A DNA stretch of 64,000 nucleotides, taken from positions 248,001 through 312,000 of the forward strand of contig NZ_WBSO01000001.1 of the NCBI RefSeq assembly GCF_009299485.1, given 5' to 3'. The DNA comes from Bifidobacterium apri (lineage in GTDB: Bacteria; Actinomycetota; Actinomycetes; Actinomycetales; Bifidobacteriaceae). The notes beneath the pieces are model-generated. The model did no database searches and was not told the origin of the DNA. It saw only the letters and a program-made list of their open reading frames with translations. Positions 1-7,085 of this stretch are shown here, in pieces; position 1 is the first letter of the stretch, and the number at the start of each line of letters is the position of its first letter. The translations under genes and the position numbers were made by a program.

Positions 1-607
1 CGACCTTAAGGACGACCGCGATATCAGGCGGTGCGATTGTGGTCAGATGCGCGATCTCACCCACATGGTTGGCGCCCATTTCGGCGACCAGGAACCGGGT
101 TGTCTTGCCGACTTTGAGGGCGGTCAGGGGCAGGCCGATTTCGTTATTGAACGATCCGACCGGGGCGACTGTCTGCCCCATGTCTTCCAGCAATGCGTGC
201 AGCAGATCCTTGGTGGTGGTTTTGCCTACCGAACCGGTGATGCCCACGATGGTGAAATCGCCTTCGGCTTTCCGCCGGGCTGCGAGATTATAGGCTGCGA
301 GCCGTCCCAGCGCCTCCACGCAATCGTGAACGACGACCTGGGCGACGGGCGCATCCACCTCATGCTGGACGATGGCGACCGCGGCACCGCTCTGGGCGGC
401 TTTCCCCACGAAATCATGACCGTCCACATGTTCACCGGGAATCGCCACGAATACGGATTCCGCACGCACCTGCCGTGAATCGCTGACCACTGACGGCTCG
501 AACTGCCCTTGTGGCGCCTGCACGTGATCGGGAATCACCAGTGTGCCGTCCACAGCGTGGGCGATCTGTTCAAGGGTTACCGGCATCATGCCCGTCTCCT
601 GTGTCAT
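1..607 (-). CDS. murF: MurF, UDP-N-acetylmuramoyl-tripeptide--D-alanyl-D-alanine ligase (C-terminal part outside window)
   Basis: Cytoplasmic ATP-dependent ligase that adds D-Ala-D-Ala to the UDP-MurNAc-tripeptide, the last soluble step of peptidoglycan precursor synthesis. The visible part carries the N-terminal Mur ligase substrate domain followed by the P-loop GITGSVGKTTTKD and the motif SFNNEIGLPLT, both typical of MurF. The gene runs off the left edge, so the central and C-terminal domains are not seen. The start is uncertain: in-frame ATGs lie at 589 (preceded by AGGAG), 607 (preceded by AGGAAGGAA) and further upstream near 700, and the stretch between them would add a Gln/Glu-rich N-terminus. 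It is the last visible gene of the dcw cluster. Confidence 0.93.
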   Translation of the reverse strand, partial: MTQETGMMPVTLEQIAHAVDGTLVIPDHVQAPQGQFEPSVVSDSRQVRAESVFVAIPGEHVDGHDFVGKAAQSGAAVAIVQHEVDAPVAQVVVHDCVEALGRLAAYNLAARRKAEGDFTIVGITGSVGKTTTKDLLHALLEDMGQTVAPVGSFNNEIGLPLTALKVGKTTRFLVAEMGANHVGEIAHLTTIAPPDIAVVLKV

Positions 608-790
608 TTCCGTTCCTTCCTGCTCGTCTGTCTGCTGCTCATCGTTCTGCTTCGCTGTCCGATGTTGCATTCCTTGCGAATCCGCTGTGTCACGCATCGC
701 CATCCCAAACCGCCGAAACGTTGAACCATATGGATGCCGCTTGCCTTTCGGAAGCCGACGGCTCTCGCCACCGGTACCGCTCTGCCGCGC

Positions 791-1684
791 TCACTGCATT
801 TCGCTCGATACGCGCAACGCGTTGCGGATATTGGATTTGCGCACGCCAGCCGCCATGACCATCGCGATAGACAAGCTCAGCCGCGATACATCGCCGACAC
901 CCGCCGACCCGTCCATCGCTTCAGCGGCGATGTCATCGGTTTCGGCATCACGCTGATAAATCATCTGATTGTTGCTTTCAAGAGAGAAGCCGTACCGTTG
1001 CGTCCATTCAGCCAACGTGGCCTTGAGCGCAAACGGCGTCAGCGCATCACAACTGCCTGCGACGTCAACGGTCGCGCCCTCCAGCGCATGATCCGCCAAC
1101 GTACCGGGATCGAGGGCGATGATAATCGCAGAGGCGCCATCTTCAGCGCATACCGCCATCACATGCTGGATGTCATAGACGTCAAGCGGGTATGACAGGT
1201 TGAGCTGCCGTTCCAGCGATGACGAACCGGCGGCATTGACCTGCCCGACCGGATTGCCAAGCATGTGCAGGAACGAAGCCAGACGGATGGCTGTAGCCTG
1301 GACCTCATCGCCGTCATGCCCGCCGACTACGAACACCGCCAGCGCGCGGGAGGGCTCCCCCGCCATCGTCGCTGCAAGCGCGCCCACCTGCTCGGGCGTG
1401 GGCTGCGCGATAATCACCGGGTATCCGGCCTGTCGCGCCACCGGTTCGCTCGAATGGGGCACCATCGCAGCATACGCACCGCGAGAGTGGGCAATGCGCA
1501 AGGTTTCCGCATCCACGTCCTGCAACGGGGTGAACAGCGAGCCAGGCATAATCGCATCAAGATCACTGCTGATCGATGTGATGGTTACCCCTCCGGCGAA
1601 TTGGGGAACGAGCTCGAAACCGTACCGAGAGCAAATATCACCCAGCGTCATCCGCCGTCCCACGGCCTCAGTCACCACGCTCAT
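791..1684 (-). CDS. MurE-like protein without a functional ATP-binding loop
   Basis: The first about 100 residues resemble the N-terminal UDP-binding domain of MurE (MTLGDICSRYGFE, then TSISSDLDAIMPGSLFTPL, then a GAYAAMV segment). The middle domain aligns in position with the Mur ligase ATPase domain, but the P-loop expected there (GTNGKTT) is replaced by GGHDGDEVQAT, lacking the lysine and threonines. At 297 residues it is also much shorter than a true MurE (about 480-500). It therefore looks like a degenerate paralogue that may be non-catalytic or regulatory; the real MurE should lie elsewhere. The chosen ATG follows GAAAGGGG; an upstream reading would add 31 unconvincing residues. It sits between ftsI and murF. 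Confidence 0.75.
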   Translation of the reverse strand: MSVVTEAVGRRMTLGDICSRYGFELVPQFAGGVTITSISSDLDAIMPGSLFTPLQDVDAETLRIAHSRGAYAAMVPHSSEPVARQAGYPVIIAQPTPEQVGALAATMAGEPSRALAVFVVGGHDGDEVQATAIRLASFLHMLGNPVGQVNAAGSSSLERQLNLSYPLDVYDIQHVMAVCAEDGASAIIIALDPGTLADHALEGATVDVAGSCDALTPFALKATLAEWTQRYGFSLESNNQMIYQRDAETDDIAAEAMDGSAGVGDVSRLSLSIAMVMAAGVRKSNIRNALRVSSEMQ

Positions 1685-1832
1685 CAGACGCCCCTTTCTT
1701 GTTGTGCAAGCCCTACTGTCTCCACAGTATGCGCGCCCGCGAAAACCGCACCAAGCTGCGATGCGGCCGACATCCAAGCCGGCCTGCGTATGCTGTACGA
1801 CGCCGGACGTGTCGTATGCTGCGTCATGTCAA

Positions 1833-3629
1833 TCACCACGTCACCGGGATAGCATCGGTGCGCGGCGTGGACGTCGGCACCTGATACTTCTGCATAAGGA
1901 ATTCACCGATGGTCTTGAAAATCGGGCCTGCCGTCAAACCACCATAGGTGCCGTCCGGATCCTTGAGAATGACCGTAACCACGAAACGCGGATTGTCCGC
2001 CGGAAGCACGCCAACCCAGTCCGCCACAATCGACGTGAGCGAACCGTTGGCGCCTGCGACCTGCGCGGTACCGGTTTTCGCCGCGATACGGTATCCGCTG
2101 ATGCCCGCCTGCGCCTGGTAGTATTCGCCGACCGATTCCATGGCGTTCAGCATCTGGCTCGCCACGGATTCATCGACGACGCGAGACGCTTCGCCGCGCT
2201 TCGGGGTTGTGGTGCGCCCTTCGGCGTCAGTCACGGATTTGACGATGTACTGCTGGTTCTTCACGCCCTTGTTCGCAATGGTGGCGATCGCGTTCGTGAT
2301 TTGCAAGGCGTTGGTCGAATACCCTTGACCGAACAGTACGGTGTTGCGCGTACGGCCGTCCCAGGCGCTCGCACTGCTCAGCGATCCGTTGGATTCCGCC
2401 GGCAGATTCAATCCGCTGGCCTGGCCGATGCCGAATTTCTTCAGGAATTCGTACCGTTCCTCGCTGGTGTACTGGTCTGCGGCCATGATCATGCCGACGT
2501 TCGAGGACTGTTGCAGAATGCCGGCGAGCGTCCAATTGGTTGTGGCATGCTCGTGTGAATCCTTGTAGGTCTGGCCGTCCACGGTGATGGTGCTCGGCAC
2601 GCTGAACTTATCGGTCATTTGGTGCAGACCCAGTTGCAGCATGCCGGCCATCGCGAACACTTTGCCGACAGATCCGGGTTCGAATGTCTCTGCAACCGCG
2701 CGGGAAGCGTTTTGCATCGCTTCCGTGCTGCCTGCCTTGATCTGGTCCGAATCCTCAAGCGCGATGATCGCGCCGGTCTGCACGTCCTGGACGACAGCGA
2801 TGCCCCATGCCGCATGGTACTGGTTTACGCCGTCTGTCAGCGCTTTCTTGACGTACCAATCCACGTCGGAGTCGATGGTGAGTTTGACATCCGAACCGTT
2901 GACGGCATCCTTGGAATCGATCAGCGTACCCGGGATCATTTCTCCGCCGCCGCCGCTTTGATACGTTTTGTACCCATTGGTTCCGGTCAGGGTCTTGTCT
3001 TCCAGCAGTTCGATACCGCTGACGCCCTTTCCTGTGCCGTCGACACCGCCCAACAGCGCGCCCAGGAGCGTGCCGTTGGAATACTCGCGGATGCTGGACA
3101 GTTTCGTGATGACGTACCCGCCGATGTTGAGTTTGTCGATTTTGCGCTTGACTGCCGGGGACACGTTCTTCTTCAGCACCACGTAGTGCGAATTGCCGCT
3201 GAGTTCAGCGCCCAGGGTTTTCGCGTCCACGTCGATCACGCTGGCCAGCAACCGGGCGACCGCCGCAGCACCGGTCGTGCCCACGGGTTTGCCGTTGATG
3301 GAATGGCAAGCGGTTTTGTTGTTGGCAGTGCAGTTCACCGGTTTGAAGGATTGCGCCAACAGCGGGTCGCCGATGACATTGTATCGTTCGACGCTTTGTG
3401 CGAGCACTGTGCCGTTGGTATCCTCGATCTTGCCGCGGTTGCCTTGAACCGTCGCCGTTGCGGTTCGGGTCTTCTCGGCCGCCGAGGCGAGGCTTTTGTC
3501 ATTGATCAGCTGCAGGCTTGTCAACTGGCAGACGCACGACGCGGACAGTATGGCGAATGCAAGCAGCACGAGCAGGCAACGCCTGCCGAACTGTCCCAGC
3601 GCATTCCAGAGTCGTCTGATGCTTCGCAT
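1833..3629 (-). CDS. ftsI: FtsI-type class B penicillin-binding protein (septal transpeptidase)
   Basis: Membrane-anchored DD-transpeptidase that cross-links septal peptidoglycan with FtsW. It has one N-terminal membrane segment (about residues 15-35), a PBP dimerisation domain with the RGKIEDTNG motif near residue 65, and a transpeptidase domain with all three active-site motifs: SVGK (nucleophile Ser about 320), SSN (about 375-377) and KTG (about 518-520). At 598 residues it is normal for the family. It begins one base after the stop of the FtsL-like gene, so the two are translationally linked, as expected for partners in the divisome. Confidence 0.94.
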   Translation of the reverse strand: MRSIRRLWNALGQFGRRCLLVLLAFAILSASCVCQLTSLQLINDKSLASAAEKTRTATATVQGNRGKIEDTNGTVLAQSVERYNVIGDPLLAQSFKPVNCTANNKTACHSINGKPVGTTGAAAVARLLASVIDVDAKTLGAELSGNSHYVVLKKNVSPAVKRKIDKLNIGGYVITKLSSIREYSNGTLLGALLGGVDGTGKGVSGIELLEDKTLTGTNGYKTYQSGGGGEMIPGTLIDSKDAVNGSDVKLTIDSDVDWYVKKALTDGVNQYHAAWGIAVVQDVQTGAIIALEDSDQIKAGSTEAMQNASRAVAETFEPGSVGKVFAMAGMLQLGLHQMTDKFSVPSTITVDGQTYKDSHEHATTNWTLAGILQQSSNVGMIMAADQYTSEERYEFLKKFGIGQASGLNLPAESNGSLSSASAWDGRTRNTVLFGQGYSTNALQITNAIATIANKGVKNQQYIVKSVTDAEGRTTTPKRGEASRVVDESVASQMLNAMESVGEYYQAQAGISGYRIAAKTGTAQVAGANGSLTSIVADWVGVLPADNPRFVVTVILKDPDGTYGGLTAGPIFKTIGEFLMQKYQVPTSTPRTDAIPVTW

Positions 3630-3630
3630 G

Positions 3631-4095
3631 TCACTTGCTCCCGTCGCTCGGTTGGTAGCCGTTCAAATCGATGGTGACGGAATCCTGCTGCGGAACCATG
3701 CCCATATCCTGCGCTTTCTGTGGCAAGGACGCCTGCAATGAGTCGAGTTTGGTCTGATCTGTCTGAATGTCCTGTTGAAGCTGCTCGATCTGCTGTTCAG
3801 TCTGCTTGGCTTCGAACGAGTTCTCCGCCATCTGTGTGCGCAACGTCAGCGACCCCACCATCGTCGCCGCCAAGAACACGAAGGCGATGATGACTTGAAT
3901 GACCGGAGCGGTATGCGAGCGCGTCCATTCGATGAAACTGCGGAAACGATCCTGCGAGGATACGGCGCCGGCCTGCTCATTCTTGACCAGATGCAGCGCG
4001 GGACGCTCAGGTGCCCGACGCATCTCGTGTTGACGCTCGGGATGGCTGGCGGGAGACGCCTGCGAACGGATTCTACGGGCGGAAGCTGCCATCAT
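3631..4095 (-). CDS. ftsL: FtsL-like bitopic division protein
   Basis: Small protein (154 residues) with a basic cytoplasmic N-terminus of about 60 residues, one membrane segment (VIQVIIAFVFLAATMVGSL) and a short extracytoplasmic coiled coil rich in Gln and Leu (EAKQTEQQIEQLQQDIQ). This topology and the position between rsmH and ftsI are those of FtsL, which recruits FtsI/FtsW with FtsB and FtsQ. Sequence identity in this family is always poor, so the call rests on topology and synteny. Its ATG overlaps the rsmH stop; a GGAGG lies just upstream, and the second of two adjacent ATGs is better spaced. Confidence 0.8.
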   Translation of the reverse strand: MMAASARRIRSQASPASHPERQHEMRRAPERPALHLVKNEQAGAVSSQDRFRSFIEWTRSHTAPVIQVIIAFVFLAATMVGSLTLRTQMAENSFEAKQTEQQIEQLQQDIQTDQTKLDSLQASLPQKAQDMGMVPQQDSVTIDLNGYQPSDGSK

Positions 4096-5249
4096 CCCCT
4101 CCTCGATCCATGATCACGCCGTGCCCCTTTCGCATGGCTTTGATAACCGGTATGGCCGGAACGCCCGGGATGGGCAGAACGTGCTGCGCGGGAGGAACCG
4201 TCATGCGCATCGACGTGGCCATGTGCGGCCCGCCGGTCACGGCCACCGCCTTCGACGGTCATCTGGTCGAAGCGTTCACGCCAGCGTTCGGGAAGTTCCC
4301 GGTTCAATTCGACCGCGCGCAACCGTACCGACGCAGAGCGCGGATTCTCGGCGATCTGCCGGTCATCGGCCATGACAGCGCCTCGGGTCAGCGCGGTGAA
4401 GAACGGCTGTGCATCGTCGGGAATGACGGGCAATCCTGCGGGGACATCCGCCTCAAGGCCATGGCGCATGAAGGATTTGACGGTCTTGTCTTCCAATGAA
4501 TGGTAGGACTCAACCACCAGACGGCCGCCGACCGCAAGATGATTCGCGGCTTGCGGGAGTGTGTGGGCGAGTTTGTCCAGTTCGCCGTTGACTTCGATGC
4601 GCAACGCTTGGAACACCCGCTTCGCCGGATTGCCAGCCGGGCGGTGCGCTTTGGGAACGACACGGTCGACCAGACGGTTCAGCTGGCCGGATGTCGTCAG
4701 CGGCTCCTGCCCACGTTCCTGCACGATGGCGTGGGCGATCTGGCGAGCGAAACGCTCCTCACCGTACGTTTTGAAGATGTGGACCAGATCGCGCTCATCG
4801 TATTGTGCAAGCACTTGGGCCGCGGTGAGATCCTGCGTGATGTCCATACGCATGTCCAGCGGAGCGTCATGGGAATACGAGAAGCCGCGATCCGTCTCGT
4901 CGATCTGCAAGCTGGAAAGCCCCAAATCCATGAAAACCGCTTGAACCGTGTGCACGCCGAGATCGTCGAGGACCTGGTTGAATTCATCGAACGCCGCATG
5001 AACCGGAGTGAACCGGTCGTCCAAACCTTCCTGGCGCATCCGTTGTGTGGCGAGCGACAGCGCTTCGCTGTCACGGTCGATGCCGATCAGACGGGCTTCG
5101 GGGGCGGCTTTGAGGAAGGCGCACGCGTGGCCTGCCAAGCCCAAGGTGCAATCGACGACAATGCTGCCGGGGCGTGCGAGCGCCGGGGCGACAAGTCTCA
5201 CACACTCCTCGAGCAGAACCGGCTGGTGGATTTGAGAGAAATCTGTCAT
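4092..5249 (-). CDS. rsmH: RsmH (MraW), 16S rRNA N4-methyltransferase
   Basis: S-adenosylmethionine-dependent methyltransferase that N4-methylates C1402 of 16S rRNA in the ribosomal P site. It starts with the family signature HQPVLLEECV and has the SAM-binding motif DCTLGLAGH (about residues 34-42), then GIDRDSEAL and the conserved LGLSSLQIDETDRGFSY and DMRMD. At 385 residues it is longer than the usual 310-340. The excess is a low-complexity tail rich in Arg, His and Gly after about residue 330, overlapping the start of the next gene. It lies between mraZ and the FtsL-like gene, the standard dcw order. Confidence 0.95.
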   Translation of the reverse strand: MTDFSQIHQPVLLEECVRLVAPALARPGSIVVDCTLGLAGHACAFLKAAPEARLIGIDRDSEALSLATQRMRQEGLDDRFTPVHAAFDEFNQVLDDLGVHTVQAVFMDLGLSSLQIDETDRGFSYSHDAPLDMRMDITQDLTAAQVLAQYDERDLVHIFKTYGEERFARQIAHAIVQERGQEPLTTSGQLNRLVDRVVPKAHRPAGNPAKRVFQALRIEVNGELDKLAHTLPQAANHLAVGGRLVVESYHSLEDKTVKSFMRHGLEADVPAGLPVIPDDAQPFFTALTRGAVMADDRQIAENPRSASVRLRAVELNRELPERWRERFDQMTVEGGGRDRRAAHGHVDAHDGSSRAARSAHPGRSGHTGYQSHAKGARRDHGSRRG

Positions 5250-5255
5250 CGCTGA

Positions 5256-6329
5256 TCACCATTCCACGGTCGGCAGTACGTCATCGGCAATATCGGAGTA
5301 TCCCTGCTCGTTGTCGGCAAGATACTGTTCCCAAGCCTGCTTATCCCAGATTTCAGCGCGCGTGCCCACGCCGATCACGACGATATCGCTGCCGAGCTTG
5401 GCATAATCGCGCAGCATTTGCGGCACCAGCACCCTGCCCTGCTTGTCGGGAGTCTGGTCGACGGCGCCGGACAGCAGGACGCGCAGATACTCGCGCGCCG
5501 CCTTGTTGCCCAGCGACGTGTGTTGGATTTGCATGGCGACCCGGCGGAATTCAGCCTGCGGGAACAGGTACACGCAACGCTCCTGACCGCGGGCCATGAT
5601 CAGTCCGGGGCCGAGTTGGGTGCGGAACTTTGCCGGCAGCGCCATGCGGCCTTTCGCGTCAATTTTCGGGGTGTACGTGCCCAAGAGCATGACTTCGCCG
5701 CCATCCGCCGGCATGGTCGGGGGCATGGACTGCGGCTGCGGCATGACGGTCTGTTGCATCCCGGTCTGTTGCATCCCGGTCTGCGACTGCTGGAGGTACA
5801 TACCCTGCGACTGCTGGGCTGCAACGGACTGGGGCGTTACGGCCTGCTGCGATGCGACCGGCTGGCCTGCCATGGTCTGTGGCATGGCGGCGTACTGCTG
5901 CGGCTGCTGTGGCGACTGCGGCTGCTGCTGAACGTAGGATGCGGGAACTTGGGCAGCGGCGTACTGATACGGCTGGGCTACCGCCTGTGGCTGGGACGGC
6001 ATCACCGCGTATGGGGGCACCTGCTGATAGCCCTGTGCCTGATATGCCTGTGCGGAAGGCTGCTGCATCGCAGTCTGTGGCTGGGCTTGTTGGAGGAATG
6101 ATGCCGCGGCTGGAGTTTGGGCTTGGACTTGGGGTGCGGAATAACCGTTGGCGCCGACGGCATCGTTGACACCATTGGCGCCATTGGTTCCATTGGCGCC
6201 GTTGACGGATTGCGGCCAGTCCGAGGACGGCTGCGGGTTGGGCGATGCTTGGCCGAGTGGCGGGATGTGGCCGGAGGATTGGGATTCAGAGGGGGTCACA
6301 GGCTGATCGTCATCGTGTTGTTCTGCCAT
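5256..6329 (-). CDS. mraZ: MraZ with a long disordered N-terminal extension
   Basis: MraZ is a DNA-binding regulator with two AbrB-like SpoVT folds that controls its own dcw operon. The canonical domain is only the last about 145 residues: LLGTYTPKIDAKGRMALPAKFR and, in the second repeat, VDQTPDKQGRVLVPQMLR. In front lie about 210 residues rich in Gln, Pro, Ala and Asn with repeated motifs (GANGTNGANG, then three related Q-T-G/V-M-Q units), probably disordered. The ATG is set by AAGGAGGT seven bases upstream, so the extension appears to be genuinely translated. Family members are normally about 145-170 residues. It heads the dcw operon; see the operator upstream. Confidence 0.93.
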   Translation of the reverse strand: MAEQHDDDQPVTPSESQSSGHIPPLGQASPNPQPSSDWPQSVNGANGTNGANGVNDAVGANGYSAPQVQAQTPAAASFLQQAQPQTAMQQPSAQAYQAQGYQQVPPYAVMPSQPQAVAQPYQYAAAQVPASYVQQQPQSPQQPQQYAAMPQTMAGQPVASQQAVTPQSVAAQQSQGMYLQQSQTGMQQTGMQQTVMPQPQSMPPTMPADGGEVMLLGTYTPKIDAKGRMALPAKFRTQLGPGLIMARGQERCVYLFPQAEFRRVAMQIQHTSLGNKAAREYLRVLLSGAVDQTPDKQGRVLVPQMLRDYAKLGSDIVVIGVGTRAEIWDKQAWEQYLADNEQGYSDIADDVLPTVEW

Positions 6330-6380
6330 TGCGCCCACCTCCTTTTGATCATGTTGAATCGCATCGCCACAGCTGACTCA

Positions 6381-6413
6381 CCACTTTACCCCACAATTCC
6401 CCAATCTTCCCCA
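6381..6413 (-). promoter_or_regulatory. MraZ operator: direct repeats of TGGGG every 10 bp
   Basis: On the minus strand, TGGGG occurs three times at exact 10-bp spacing (TGGGGAAGAT, TGGGGAATTG, TGGGGTAAAG), followed in the same register by a fourth partial unit TGGTG. It lies about 50 bp upstream of the mraZ start. MraZ proteins of other bacteria are known to bind direct TGGG-N repeats with about 10-bp period in front of mraZ, so this is very probably the autoregulatory site of the dcw operon. Confidence 0.85.
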
Positions 6414-7085
6414 TCACGACACAAAAAACTCACGATATTGTGCCTAAACCGTTGGCATCGCTCAAAAACCGGTTCGACACAGGCGTTTCGCACACAATCC
6501 AAGTCGCATTGCATCCGATTGGACCGCGCTTTTTCAATGGCTCCTCGCACAAATCCCATATCCGAGGTGATTGCAGTGTCATTTTTCATGATTTCCCCGA
6601 GATAAATCTTCGTTTATGGTGCACAGATGGTGAATCATCCCTAAAATTGACATGATTCGCGATCATTTCGCACTGTGTACGGCACACGAGAGTCGGCTCA
6701 CAACGCGCACACGGTAGGCGTGACGCTCGAAAGACGGCACCCTTGCAGAAGGACGGACAGTTCGCCGTCAGACCGGACCGCCTACACCCGAGCGGCAGCC
6801 CACACGGCAACACCACACGCCCGACCCACACGACGCTTCCAACCCGCATAGCCGCCCCACCCGCTCGGCTGCCACACACACCACGGACCACAGACCGTCC
6901 GACGCCGCCATCCTGTACGACCATCACACCCGCGTAACTGTCCACCTGTACGACCGCCCTACCCTCACCACCACCTGACGAACCAATCCACACAGCGCAC
7001 CAATCAGTGACCAGTGAAACGTAGAAGCCCCGCGCTACACTGGAATGCCTGAATTGCAGCACCTGAAATGCAGAAACGGAACAGC
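6414..7085. other. Intergenic region between divergent mraZ and helicase genes
   Basis: About 670 bp without a credible gene: the open frames here lack ribosome sites and family features. It should hold the mraZ promoter on the minus strand; a weak AT-rich candidate lies near 6430-6470. The helicase promoter should also lie here; a possible -10 hexamer TACACT at 7036-7041 has no good -35. The stretch 6740-6980 is C-rich and simple in sequence. Confidence 0.5.

Noticed and set aside
2619-3677. Long plus-strand open frame opposite ftsI
   Set aside because: It is the mirror of a well-supported gene with all transpeptidase motifs; the antisense product shows no domain. The same applies to the long frames opposite dnaE, glyS and glnA.
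5687-6101. Frame on the opposite strand of the MraZ arm encoding a Leu-rich product
   Set aside because: It arises from Gln codons (CAG) read in reverse (CTG) and has no ribosome site.
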